A stretch of 64,000 nt of DNA from Trichinella spiralis (taxonomy: Eukaryota; Nematoda; Enoplea; Trichinellida; Trichinellidae), in contig CM012953.1 in NCBI GenBank assembly GCA_000181795.3, positions 15,078,781 to 15,142,780 of the forward strand, in the 5' to 3' direction. Position 1 is the stretch's first letter. Every line of letters starts with the position of its first letter. This document shows, in pieces, positions 22,992-36,291 of the stretch. The notes beneath the pieces are model-generated. The model saw only the letters and a list, made by a program, of their open reading frames with translations, was not told where the DNA came from and ran no database searches. A program made the position numbers and the translations under genes.

Positions 22992-25900
22992 TTATTGAAA
23001 AAATGATGAAATCTGCGCCAGAGAATCTTTGTTCGCGGGAAGGCTAGTAAATTCGGGAAAACAATTAAACATGTAATTAATTAATTCACGGAGGAAAACT
23101 TCCAAACGTCTACGTCGCAGTTCGACAAAATTTTCATTCTAAATCACAAAATTCTATTATAAAATGAAATTAGCAATAACTGAAGCATTCACCTTGTGAC
23201 CGAAATTCTTTTTTCCAGGAAAAGGAATACGCAACACGTTTGGATCTAACCGAGCCATTTGAACACGCAATTCATAAAACTGCCTATACCTTCTGTACAT
23301 CGTAAACTCAACATCGTTTATTTTTATAAAGATCTTAAAAAACAACAATTGAAACATAATCTTATAATAAAGTCACCACATACAACACATCAAATAATAT
23401 ACCTGATACATGTGATGTATATCAAATGCTTTACCCGTCAAAAATACGGCTGGAATCCAAACCACAACTGTCGTGTTGGAATTATTACTAAAATAATTTT
23501 TCTTATATTTGATGTTTAAATGACTGAATAAAAAAGTACAGAAAAAATATATATATACCTAGTTACCGAATTACCGGTGACAGATTTTTCTCGGTCGCAT
23601 ACCTTAATACAAAGTTTAACCATTAAATTATAAAAAACGCACTTATTTGCTTTACCTTATCAGAATTGCAATAAATTTTATTGTGCAAATCAAGAATGGT
23701 ATGATTTTGGCGTGTTATTTGCTTCACAAGCATTGTGTTCATCTCCATCACTTCGCTGTACATCATGGCCAGCTAAAAATGTGCAAACTTGGACAAAAAC
23801 AAAAAAAGTAATTCAAGAAATTATCTACCTCTTGAAATTTATCTGTCAATACAGCATTTTCTCTAGAATCTAAATTAACAATATTCAAATATGCCAAATA
23901 ATCAGTTCAACTTACAAACAAAGTTACCTTCACTACATGAAGCCATATGCGGTTCAGGGGATGAATTCCTCCTACTCATTCTTTTATCTTTATTAAATTG
24001 TTGTTCTTTCTCAGACAGCATTCTGAACAAAACAAAATAAGTTCTCAACACACAAATGATATATTTTACAAATAATTAAATTCAATTTAACAACAGTACT
24101 CACACAAACAACCTTTCCAACTCTAAATTGGTTTCCAATTTAAAGTGGGATATTTCTGACCGCAAATCTTCATTCTCAAGTTTAAGAGATGCCACTTCAT
24201 TCAACAAACTATTCAAAGACATAACATTACACCTGAAAAATAAATTAAAATTAAAATTAAATTAAATTTCAATAAAAAAGTAATTTACCTTTCGGACCAA
24301 AATGTAGAACTTTTAGATGAAATACTTTCATTCTGACCATCCGGCAATTCTGTAAAACACATTCAGCGTGATTTAAATCTAAAATGACTGTTCATTTTTA
24401 ATCAATTGCTAATTGCAAGTTTATTTTTTTTAATATACTGTTTCATCCACCAATTATTGCATTTAAATCATTCTTTCATTTGCAAAAAATACAAATTTTT
24501 TGCAAATGGAAAATGTAAAATTCACCAAAACAAAAAAATGAAACATAGTGAAGAAACATATGAAAGCTGAAATTTTCATCATAAATGATTAAAAGGAAAA
24601 ATACACTACCTCGCTTATTTAAATCTGAATCCGTGTTCTCCAATAAATGCAACTCTTCCAACTTCATGGCTGAAGATGCAGCATCGCGATCACTGTAACA
24701 AAAAACAAATTTCTACGTTGATATATATAAGTCCTTTTTTTTCCAAATAAAACACTGCATAAAAAAATCACCGCTCTGATTCAAACGATACAAGATTCAC
24801 TTGGGGCTTGCGTTTGAATTTTTGACTTTCACTGCTGCCTTCGCCAATTACCATAAAAGGAAGCGGAGTTTTCCTAACGCAATCCAACGACACCAATGAA
24901 AGATCATCAAATTCGCTTACAACATTACGATTCAACGATTCTTCGTCGAAATCCAAAGAAAACCTGACACATTTTATTCCTAAGATAAAAATATTACTTT
25001 TATTCCACAAAAATCTGAACACAATTTTAAAAACAACATCTGTACCTCTAATAAGTTGGCGTAAACTTAAAACTTTCTCAGCATCACGCAAAAATGCCCA
25101 CTCTTCATAACACTTTCTGAAAACAAGCACAATCAAAAATCGGGTCAGAAAATAAACCGCATATACTCAATCAAAGCACTGTTCGATAAAAACAAATTCA
25201 AATATTTCTCAAAAGTTGCTTCGTTCAACGAACACCTGAGCCACGCTTTTAAGCGGCCAACCCCTGTTGAAACACACTGAAGCTTTTCCAGTCGATCAAT
25301 GTCACTTTTGTCCAAAATTTGTTTCATAGCATTCCACAATTCTAAAATTAACTCAATTCAACATCAACTGTATTTCCAATTTGAATTCTGAATACAAAAA
25401 ATACACACTAAACAATTTTAAAAGAGACTACAGTAATAGTATTGGATATTAGATTATCAAGTTAACTTACATCAACAAAGATCTGCGTGGAACTAATTTG
25501 GAAATATCTTAAAAGAAATCGTGTTAAAAATACATAAATCGAACCCAATTACAGACATTTTAAAAACAATTACTAAACACATTCACTTTCTAATCAAAAA
25601 ATGTTACCTACATCATACAGCATTACCTATTTAATACAACACTCACCATTATCGCATGCCGCATTTCCGTAACTGCCCAAATCCAGATTAAATTTGCTCA
25701 CCCAATCGGTCATTTCTCTTAAAATTAAAAATACATTTGTAATTTTCAAGTAATAATAGACTGTTTTGAAAAAACTGCAGAGTTTGCAATGGAGTTCCAT
25801 TATCGAAACACATTACAATTCAATTCAGTTCAATTAAGCAACTTTTCAACAAGCAAAAACAAAAAATCTCTCAACACTTTACTTTACTACAGGTACGTCG

Positions 25901-26679
25901 CTGAATCTTCGTCTCAAACCATGAAATAAAACAGACTCGACTGCAGAAAGAAAATAACTGACAATACTGTTTTTATCAGTTGCAACGTTCGAATCCGTTT
26001 TCCCAAAAGCAATTTCACACTAAAAAAAGCGCGCAAAACATACAGCTCTAATGCAAAAATAAAATTCATAAACGACTGAAATTCAAAGATACAACTTCCG
26101 GGTATTCAAACTTACACTTCAAGCGGACGATAATTTCAAATTTTAAACGTTATCAAACTTTTAAAAACATCAGTTACAAAAAACCTTTTGAGCATTATAA
26201 GTCTGTAAAATAAATTAATATTTGATACAGTTTTACAAAAACTTTCAAACAGAGCAAAGAACATCAATCAAACTGTAACTGCAACACAATTGGCACAAAT
26301 TCAACTGTTATAAGCAATTCAATATAAATTATAAATTCAATATTTAAATATAAATATGAACAATTTGACAAATTAAAAGAAACCAATACATATACCTGAA
26401 TAATCTTAAAATATTATCAATTCATGATATTAACTTTTCAAATTCTAAAAACACAGTTTTTGAAAATTCTCAAACTTCCTACATATTAGTACCAAGCAAT
26501 CAGTGTCAGATAAAAAATATTCAAACTTTCAATTAATAGATATTCAGTAAAAATAACAATGCAAAGTATTTTCAAATAATTACCTGCTTTCCAGTTTCTA
26601 GCAGTTTCAAAAGCAAGATGCCTCGAATATGAGCATGACATATGAGAGATATAGAACTCGTCCCAGAACTATTCGACAT
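22992..26679 (-). CDS. SNX29: Sorting nexin with RUN and PX domains (SNX29-like)
   Basis: At least fourteen short exons on the minus strand encode, in order: an N-terminal RUN domain (exons 26679-26584, 26019-25888, 25717-25647, 25341-25167, 25116-25046, 24979-24772), a linker with a serine-rich basic stretch, a coiled coil ([20 protein letters not shown], exon near 24234-24114), and a C-terminal PX domain from about 23500 to 22992. The RUN part includes [22 protein letters not shown] and [11 protein letters not shown]. The PX part has [29 protein letters not shown] with the phosphoinositide-binding Arg, and PFPGKK. This domain order is that of SNX29; PX binds phosphoinositides on endosomal membranes and RUN domains contact small GTPases or motors. 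I start at ATG 26679, but the frame stays open to 26775 with a hydrophobic stretch. The linker is much shorter than in vertebrate SNX29. Confidence 0.8.
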
Positions 26680-26775
26680 AATAAGCTGCTCAAATGTAAT
26701 TTCCGACCACCAGAAAATGGACACCAAAAAATAAACTAACCAAATTTTCCAATAATAAGAAAAATAAATAGTCAT

Positions 26776-27395
26776 ATGCTACATGTACATTATAAGTATG
26801 CTAAATTCTGGTTACAGTAAATAGTCATTCTTGATTATCTTCATCATGTTATTTCCTTTTGTAAACCAGTTTATGTCGTAATTATTCGAATATCTCATTT
26901 ACCGTTGGAGAATCGAATTAATTTAATCGATGAGAATTTCTTCGTTGTGAAGTTTTATTAAGCGAAACTGGAGCAGAAGATTAATCACTAATTAAAAGTA
27001 AATTTTTGTTCACAGTTTTCAAGATGATGAAGTATTTCTAGCGAGGCTACAGTTTTGAGAATTGAGGCTCCCATAAATTATGCATTTAATTAATTTTAAA
27101 AGGCTAGGACATCACGTGCACTGCTTTACTTCTCACAAACCGTATTGTTTTAACCCAGTTTTGAAGAATATTCTTTACGTGCCGAAAGAATTGTATTTTA
27201 TTTGAAAAAATGTTTTCGAATGATATTTTCTCTTTTTCTGCCACAATAATTTAAAGTGCTGATTTAATAAAAAGCAAAAATTTCCATATAAAATTAATTT
27301 TTCCATTGTCAAAGTTATCTATAAGCATGTTGCTGTTATATTTTGATACGCTGTTTATTAGCTTCAAGGGATTGTTTTTTTTAGCCTGCCGTAGA
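26776..27395. other. Divergent promoter region, SNX29-like / attractin
   Basis: About 620 bp between the 5' ends of two divergently transcribed genes. It must contain both promoters. No specific site stands out. A TTTTTTTAG acceptor at about 27376-27384 just before the attractin start may serve a 5' UTR intron or spliced-leader trans-splicing. Confidence 0.45.
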
Positions 27396-30300
27396 ATGCA
27401 ATGGGTGCAGTTAGTCGTTGTTCAGATTGGTCTTCTGATATATTGGTCAAAACTTGACTGTTTTGGTGTAACTACAAGCACTTGTACCCCTTTGTGTTTC
27501 AAAGCGGATTGTTCAAAAGCTGCTTGCTCTTGCAATCCAGATACTGGAGAAATATTTTGTGAAAGCTGTGTTTCGCGTAACAGGTAATTAAATTTTTATT
27601 TATTTGTGCTTTTTGGCTTTATTTAAATGATATTACGGAAATGTTTTTTGTTTTTCATCTTTGCATATTTTATTTTGCATATATTGTGCATGAGTTGAAG
27701 ACATCGGAAGTGAAGAGAAAAGGAAATTTTTACACTATACAATATCGTGTACATGTGAAATGTATTTTCCAGAGACGCAGGAATCTGGTTTTTATTAAAA
27801 GAATTTTTGTGCAGTTTTGAATAACCTTGAACGTCGAGTGCACAAGCAGTTGTAGGGGAAATAGTTCTTCAACATGTTCAATACTATTGCTCTTTTGTTC
27901 AACATTTTATGAATGAACCAGTAAAGTTTCACGCATTGTGCAAATTTGAAATAAGTCATAAAAGAATATACGCAATGCCGAACATGTAAATTGAAATAGT
28001 AATAAGGTGAAGGATTTCCATCGGCACAATAGTTGTGTAGTAGAAATGAATTAATATTGTTGTTGTTGTTTTCACGTGAAATATATTTAAATTTGAATCC
28101 AGATTGCCAAATGCTCAATACAACTACTCTCAGAAGCTTCGCTTTGGGTGGCTTCTGGATGGATTGGCTTTCAATCACAGCCGAGTGCATATCAGGGTGG
28201 AAAATTTCGCCAACGAATGTCATGCTGAATTTTTGCACATTTTTGACGGTGATGGGATTTATTCGAAACGTCTAGGTTCCCTGAGGTATGTTTTTTTTTG
28301 AAAAGTGAAATTTGAATAAAATTCTTTTCTTTTTCCACATTTCTTGTTGATTACGTGGTTTTGTAGGACGAGTTTTGCACAGAATGCAGCTTTGCAGAAA
28401 AAAGAATTTGTCGCAGAATCCGGGCAAGCGTTTATTTATTTGCATTGCGAAACTGCTTGCAGCATTTCTGGACTGAACATTTCTTATCGGTAAAATTTTC
28501 ACGTGGCATATTTGGATGAATCTGGCGTGCGTGCGGTATGTGGGATTATATTTTTTTTAATCTGTTTGTCACAGATTTGATTCGTGTTTGGATGAATGTA
28601 ATGGCAATGGTATTTGCAATGTCACAACTGGCAGTTGTAAATGCAAAGATTACAAAGGTCCTTCTTGTAAGGAACCGCTGTGCAGTCGGACATGTTCCCC
28701 AACGTTCGGCAAGTGTCAGATTGTTGGAGAGGAAGAAGTGTGCGAATGCAAGAAAAATTATCAAGGTAATTGTTATTTTTAATAATTGAATTGAATGCTT
28801 GAGCTAATTATAAAATAATTATAATAATGATGATTTCAGGTCCTTATTGCAATATAACAAGTGGCGAGTCGGTGTGGAAAGTTGTAAATGAAAAAATGCC
28901 CTATGGCGTAGCTTCACATGCGGTTACTTTGGTGAATGAAAACGTATGGTTGATCGGTGGTTATACATTTTCAAATGTGGAGCGTTTGATTGTTTTGAAG
29001 TGAATTAATTAATTTATTGAAATTGTGAAATAAATGCATAAGTGTTTTTTTAAGATATAATTTTGAAAAAAATAATTGGTCAATACCGACAACCACGGCT
29101 GCGCCTAAAAATCGCTACGGGCATACAGTTGTTGAATTCGAGGTTTTATTGGATTTTTCTTTTTCAATGAATAAAGAATATATATGGTTGAATTTTTGTA
29201 TGTAAAATTTAGAATAATTTGTACATGTTCGGCGGTCTGGTGAGCAGTATCAATATTACAAACGAGCTCTGGAAGCTCGATTTGACCACGATGACATGGT
29301 CAGTAGTGCTGGTGCAAAATTTCTACGGCAGTCAGCAGCCGTTGCAAATAACGGGTCATACGGCTCACGTTGTTGGAAACGTGATGCTCGTTTTTTTTGG
29401 GCTGAATCCATATTTAGGTTTTATCAATCTCATACAGCAATATAATTTTGGTAAATAGTTTAAAGTGATTAATTTTTTTCTGTTTTTTTTTCAACTTCTA
29501 AATTTTCCAGCTAACGGAACATGGTCAGTGGTGCAGACCAGCGGGGCAATTCCGTCGGCAACGTTTGGTCACACCTCTGTGTTGGACAGTAATGAAAAAG
29601 TGATCTTCCTCTATGGCGGTTATCGAGCTGTTTCAAGTTCAGCCGGTGAAATCATCGACGAACTCTACCATTATGATATTGCTCGACGTAGATGGTATGT
29701 GGTTTTTTTTGAAACGAGGTGAGTGCATTTGTGGCAAAGGTGGAAATCCCTTTTTTCAGGAAATTGCTCCGCAGCTCAGGATTACCATCCGTCCTGCACA
29801 GTGCGGTACTCATGAGCGGGGTTATTGTTATTTTGAGTTCTTACTCCAAAGATACTTCAAGTCCCAAATGCAAAACTTTCGTCATCGATTCAGCATTGAA
29901 ATATGACATTGGTAAATATAATAATATATATTGAAAAAAATTGATCAAGTCAGAGTTATTTCAATTTTAGAATGTGGAACTTGGAGCAAAATGAAAATGC
30001 CTACTTACTTGTCAGCAACATTATCACGATACGGTCACCGGGCATTGATGTACAAAGAGTGTGTAATTTTAATAATTTAATTGAATTTAATTTTATTGAA
30101 ATGTCAACTGTTTTCTTTTAACTAATTAATTAGATCGATGTATTTGTTTGGAGGATTTACTGGTACACTGATGACGGATGTATTGCAATTCACTCCGGGT
30201 AAAGTGATGTTTGAAAAGCAGATTGATTGATTGATTGATTGATTCATTTATTTTAATATTTAAATTTTATTGTTGTTGCTTTTCTCTTTCCAGGTAGTTG

Positions 30301-33300
30301 TTCGTACAACAGAGCCAAAGACGAATGCTTGAATAGCCAGCAGGGTGTCAAGTGCTTTTGGTACAAGTCGCGTTGCATGACTTCAGAAGAAGCGTTGCAG
30401 CAGATCAAAGTGGAAAAGCGTGGCGGTTCGTCGACCATTGAAAAAGTGTGCAGCTACACGGGCATTGGTCCACCGTTCAGCTGTTCAATGATCACCGACT
30501 GTGCAAAATGCACCAGTACCGACGTGCATCCGTGTCGATGGTGTGGCGATCGTTGTGCAGACGACTGTCCACTGGGAAGCGAGGTTCAGATTGAAATTTG
30601 CATAAAATGCTTTTTCGTGCATTGTTTTTTTCCCATTAAGATTTCCAAGCCGGAACATTGTCCAGTGACGGTGAATTGTTCCGAAATTTACAATTGTTTA
30701 GCTTGTTCAACTACTAATCACTGCATTTGGCGTTTAAATGAGCACCAAGTTTACACTTGCGCCGAAGTGAAAAGTTTTGGTAAATTTAATATTAAAATTA
30801 ATAAATGGACTTTATTCTTTTCATCCAATTTAGAAACGACATTGCAAAAGAAATTCATGAAAGATGATGTCGTGCAAATGTCGAACACCGGCGATACGGA
30901 CGAGTGTAAAATATGTTCCACAATTCATTCTTGCCACGAATGCGCCAAAAATGGGTAAAAAAAATAATATCCCATAATGATGATGATTGTTGTTGTTGTT
31001 TCTCACGCTTGCTCTTACTTGTTACTACAGTTGTCTTTGGTGCGCGACAACTGAACAATGTATCGATCAAAATTCCCACGTGACTGCATTTTTGTACGGT
31101 CAGTGTTTGCAGTGGACGGTCAACGTTGACGAGTGTTCCGGTATTGGTAGAAATTTTAACAATAGACCCCAACGTTCGGATTCTTTCAGTGTTGACTTGC
31201 TCGTCAATATTAACTTGCGACAGTTGTCTTCACGGAGGGACGAGCTGCGGCTGGTGCGACGACGGTTCCCAGACGGGTCTGGGAACCTGCATGCGCGGCT
31301 CTTCCAACGGTCCGGTATCTTGGATCGACTCGTCCGGCCGTTACGAGACCGACCCGTCTCTTTGTCCATCCGGTAGATGGTACACTACGGATTGTCCGGG
31401 TAAGAAAATTGCAAAATTATCGTTATTTGTTTATTTGTTTGTTTGTTTGTTTTCCCGTCGTTATTGTATCTTCATGCAGCTTGCCAGTGCAATGGCCACG
31501 GCTTCTGTATGAACAACACAGAAGCATTGGATGATGTGGAGGAAAAATCCGAACCGTACAAATCGTTGCCATGTCTCTCATGCGGCGACAAAACCACCGG
31601 ACAACACTGCGAGCGTTGCATCGACGGCTATCACGGCAACGCTTTGAACGGCGGCAATTGTACAGGTAGATATTTAAAACAACATTTATTATGCTTATTA
31701 TTATTATTATTTATTAATTCTGGTTTTCAGCCTGCGAATGCAATGGTCAAGCTACGCATTGTGATCCATTCTCCGGACAGTGTTTTTGCACCACAAAGGG
31801 CGTGTCTGGATACAACTGCGACAAGTGGGGGATATTTTCTCTTTGTTTATTCTTATTGTTGTGTGAATTTGTTTTTTTTTTCTTTCCGATAGATGTGAAC
31901 AGAAATACATTGGCGATCCACGTAATCAGACTTGTTTTTGTAAGAATATTTGTTTTTTTTGTTTACTTTACTTTCTTTGGAATAAATTCGATTCATCAAC
32001 TTTCAGACGAGCTTACTGTTGATTTTGTTTTCACGTTCAATTTGAACGGTGAAGACGACTCGCACATTACCAGAATCAACTTCGTTACACGTCCTCCAAA
32101 AGTATACAATTGGAAAAATATTAATTTTTTTTAATTATTAATATTTAATTTATGTTATTTTTTAAAAATATTTTACACAGGAAAATACCGACGTTAGTTT
32201 CAAGTTGACATGTACAGGTTTGTTGAATTCTCAAGGAAAAGTTAATCTCACCGTCACTTCCGGTAAATGAGAGATGTTTGGAAAATATTTTGTTTATTTG
32301 TTTGTTTGTTTGTTGAATACAATTTTTTTCTTTGTTGAAGCTGCTTTTGGAATAAATAAAGTTCGGCGGTTTTTGATTGGAAGCGTTTGTCACGAAGTCG
32401 AGCGTCGCTTCAGTGCCGAAGAATTCTCCTTCGGCACCGATGCTAATACCACTTTTTTTGTCTTCTTGTACGACTTCAAAACACCAATAATTATTCAGGT
32501 TTTAATTATTTTTTAATAATAATATTATCATTTTTTAATATTATTTATTCAATTTATAATTAGATCAGTTAGAACATTTTTTAATTATACTGTAATAAAT
32601 ATGTGCAGGCATGTTGTATGTTGTTCTGTCGTTTTTGTTTTGTTGTTTCTGTGAATGAACGATTGCCGCCATGGGGATAAAACCCGATGAAATTGAAGAG
32701 GTTATCCAATTTTTTTGATAATTACATTATTAATTTTTTTTAAATCATTTTTTACAATTATAATAATGTATGTAGGTCGGTGTTGAGGATCAGAGATCGG
32801 TTGGTATCGTATACTTTGCTTTGAATTTAATTCTTTTTTTTTCTTCACAAAATATGGAAATTTAATTTATTTTTAGTTGATATTAAAATATATTTCATCT
32901 TTTTCAGATATCATTTGCTCAAACGCCTTCGGTGGATTGGATGAAATTTTTTGTCACTTTTGCGTTGTGCTTTTTCATTCTGTTGGTGGTCGCTTTTGCC
33001 CTTTGGAAAATCAAGCAACGCTTTGATGTTTACAGAAGGCGACAAGTGATTTTTTTTCAAATATGAATATATATATACTTTTTTTTGAATTATTAATTAT
33101 TTTTGGGACTTTTGTTTAGAGAATGTTCGTTGAAATGGCTCAAATGGCCAGTCGTCCTTTTGGTTTGGTTCAGTTGCAATTGCCGGACAATTCTTCTCCG
33201 AGAAAAGTAAAACATATTTTTGCTTTTCATTTTGTTTTCCTGTTTACGCAACAACGTTTAGTTGTTTATTATTTGTTTGTTTGTTTGTTTGTTTTTTTGT

Positions 33301-33541
33301 TCAGTGTCCGAAACCAATAGCGATTGAACCGTGCCATGATTACCGTGCCGCCGTGGTCACTTTTGCCGTACGTCTGCCCACCGGAGGTGGGCCGGTGGTT
33401 CCGAACGGTCAGTCGGGCTTGGCGGTCGCGTCGGCTTTGTGCTTGTTGACGCCAAGCCAACTGGCCCAGCTTCAAACGCCCCCGCAAGCTGTGCAGAGGA
33501 AACGAAAATTCAAAAGTCCATCTTGTCTATTTTCAAACTGA
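27396..33541 (+). CDS. Attractin-like multidomain type I membrane protein
   Basis: About 25 small exons. Order of parts: signal peptide (MQWVQLVVVQIGLLIYW), EGF-like cysteines, CUB domain (exons 28103-28285 and about 28367-28490), EGF module (CLDECNGNGICNV), six-blade kelch propeller (about 28840-30200, with repeats such as LYMFGGL and YLFGGFTG), PSI cysteine-rich repeats (30297-31400), laminin-type EGF modules (31480-31900), a beta-rich domain, a TM helix (FFVTFALCFFILLVVAFALW) and a cytoplasmic tail. The tail keeps the MASRPF and QSGLAVASAL motifs shared by attractin and attractin-like 1. The vertebrate proteins act with melanocortin receptors and the MGRN1 ubiquitin ligase. A start at ATG 27327 is also possible but weaker, because an acceptor-like T tract lies between. 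Several introns carry TTTG repeats next to the acceptor. The family call is firm; exact exon ends were not all checked. Confidence 0.88.
30224..30246. repeat. GATT tetranucleotide repeat in attractin intron
   Basis: About five tandem GATT units in the intron after the last kelch exon. Similar TTTG runs lie in introns at about 31425-31450, 32290-32313 and 33271-33293. Confidence 0.85.
32609..32680 (+). other. Possible alternative terminal exon of attractin
   Basis: Inside the intron between the exon ending ...TPIIIQ (donor at 32500) and the TM exon (from about 32908) lies a good acceptor, ATGTGCAG. It is followed by 23 codons open in the correct phase and then a TAA. Using it would replace the membrane helix and cytoplasmic tail with a short Cys-rich tail and give a soluble extracellular form. 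Human attractin is known to have both secreted and membrane isoforms made by alternative splicing. No transcript evidence is available here, so this is a hypothesis. Confidence 0.3.
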
Positions 33542-36291
33542 ACCGAGCCCGATTTTTCTCTTTTTCATATTTCACATTACGTTTGACATATTTTCTGTTT
33601 CTTTTTCCGAAATCTCTCACGAAACGGTTATGCTGCTGTTGTTGTTATTTGCATTTTAACCCATATCACTTTTTTTAAAAAAAAGCTGTCCATTTCATTT
33701 CTGACGTTTTATACAAATTTTATTTCATTGCTGTGTTCGGCCAATCGTGCAAATTGTTTTTTTAACACTTGTTGTCTTATGATAACTATGCAAATATTTT
33801 TTTCGAAAAAATGTACTGGATAATAAAAAAAATAATTGGTGCCATTTTTGGACAGTAATTCGACGCAGTACTGTTCTTATTTTTAAGTAAAATAAGGTTC
33901 GAGACAAAAATTTGCATATTTTTTCTTTACCCCGACGTCGACATTGGTGGCGAAAGGAAGAAAGAATTCGGTTCGATTCATCACTGTGTGTACGTTTGTG
34001 GCCGGAGAAATTGTTTTTTTTTCTGATTAAAAAAATTTACGCAGCGATTGAAGAAATGGTAATTTTTGTAAAATTTTCGCTCATCAATATCAATGAGTAG
34101 TTTTGTTTGAAAATTTCAAGCATCAGTAGTGACTGTCTTGAAAACAAAATTGAACATCATTTTATTTAAATTAATAATTTCACTTTCAACAATATCTCCT
34201 GCTTTCAGATGTATCTTATTTGAAGTAAAAAATACCAGCAATCGGAAAATACTATTTTCACTTGTATTGCTAGATTAAATTAAATTAAATCAAATCAAAT
34301 CAAATCAAACATTATTTTCCATTTTCTTTGCATTTCATTAATAGAAAATGAATGATACTATTTTTCAAATGTAAATTAGATCAAATACATACTTGAGTGC
34401 ATTTTTTTATTCTGTATGTTTCGTATCTGAAAAATGAGCACTGCTTATTTGTGATTGCTTCATCATTTAAAAAAGTGATAATAATGAAATAAAAAATAAT
34501 AATAAATAAAGCAAAAAATATGTTTATTCAATAGCTTTTATTATTTGCCAGAAATGATCACTCTTTTATTACCGTAATAAGTAAAGATATGCATATTTGA
34601 ATGAGCAGTTAAATTGAATTGAATTGGTGTAATTAAAAATTTTTCATTTAAAAAAATGATTCGCATAAATTAATAACAATCATTCAATCAGTCGATCAAA
34701 CTGATGATGATGTAGTGAATAATGTACCTTTGATTGTGGGCGTTATTTTGATGTTGTTTGTGCAACTTAATTTAGTCACGCACATAATTTTATCACTTCC
34801 GTTTCATCTTGATATTGAAACTTTTTCTGATCAATAAAACTCTTGTTATTTATATTATTCAAGATCAATATTTGAAATCCTATCGAAATATCTAAAAACA
34901 ACGCCAATTGTCTACAATTGAACAACAATTTTGAAGTATACTGTATATAAATTTTTTTAATTTTCAAAATTTTAATTGAAATTTAATTAATAAATTCACT
35001 AATGATTGTATTTAAAAGAAAACCAGTAGCGAGTTTTACAGAAACTGATGGTTTGACGGTGATTGATTATTATAAATTTTTTCAGTTATGCTTCAATTGT
35101 TAATATGACATTTGTTTGTTGCTTAATTTTTCACTAATTTTTTTTACAATTTATTTGATAATGAATGAAATTGAATATTAATTTTTATAAATTTAAACAA
35201 TGATAATCGTTGTTTATCGACGAATAAAACCATTTGTTTATGTGTTTGTTTGTCTGTTTAATGTACTAATGTTTAGTAATCTTGAACTTTAGAATTTTCA
35301 GTTGCATTAACTTTTCATTGTTGATCTACTTGCTCAATAGAGTAGATTTGATTTTCGATTTTGCAATATTTAAAAGCTATATGGCCGATCAGAAGCATAT
35401 TAATTACGTTCATTGAAGATTGCAGGCGGTGAATTTGTGCACACGCAATTGTGCGCACTATGAAAACAGCAGCTGTCGAAGAATAGCGAGATATTTTGTC
35501 GCTGCTCACCGCCTTGGGAATTACATTTGCACACTGAATTATGCTATAAATGAAGAAATAGCTATGCGTAAACAAGCAACCAATTGTTGCAAATGCTCGC
35601 CTCCACCCCTCGCATACTGCTGTAACAACGTGTGAAACAACAATGATAAATTTGATGGTTAAAAAATCCATTTTTAATTTTCAAATGATTAGCCCAAATC
35701 GATGCATTTTTGTACACGTTGTAGTAAAATTAATCTTTGCCTCTGTACTCTTTGTACTCTTTTTTTCGACTCGTCAAATGTATCGCGAAGATTAATTAAA
35801 ATTTTCCACCTAACCACGGTGATTAAATTAATTCGTTCAATGTTTTTGTAAAAACGCATTATGACAACTTGACAAGTGTATCTTCAATTATTGTAGAAAG
35901 CAGTAGCATTGTTTGGACAATGAAAACTAGAAATTTTGCTAAATTCATTTATTTTACACGTGAAATATATTCGATATGAAATGAATAATGTCGAAAGGTT
36001 GAATTGTACACAATTCAGTTGATTCAATCAATATTGATAGGAAAAAAAAGAATTACTGATTTTGTAAATTAAAATACATTAATCAATCAAAGTGAATGAA
36101 AAGCATTTTACATCAAAACAAAAAGAAGTGAATGTTCAGTAATAGTAGAAAAGAAAAATAATATTCTATGGACAAGAAGCATCTCTCCTGGAATAACAAT
36201 CGAAATTTCGATAGCACAACCCCGATGATTTTATAGCAAGCACTGGTAAAAGTTGAAAAATAAAATAATAATAATAATAACTGATAAATGT
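33542..36291. other. Intergenic, AT-rich
   Basis: Contains the attractin 3' UTR, then AT-rich sequence. A pentanucleotide tract at 34274-34309 changes from AAATT to AAATC units. A GC-richer patch at about 35400-35640 has open frames on both strands (118 codons minus, 71 codons plus, the latter Cys-rich). Neither frame resembles a family I know, so I do not call a gene there. Confidence 0.5.
34274..34309. repeat. AAATT/AAATC pentanucleotide repeat
   Basis: Seven tandem pentamers, the first three AAATT-like and the rest AAATC, showing that one variant unit has spread along the array. Confidence 0.85.

Noticed and set aside
35315-35671. 118-codon minus-strand frame in a GC-richer patch
   Set aside because: Hydrophobic but with no recognisable topology or family; overlaps a Cys-rich plus-strand frame. 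Not enough to call a gene.
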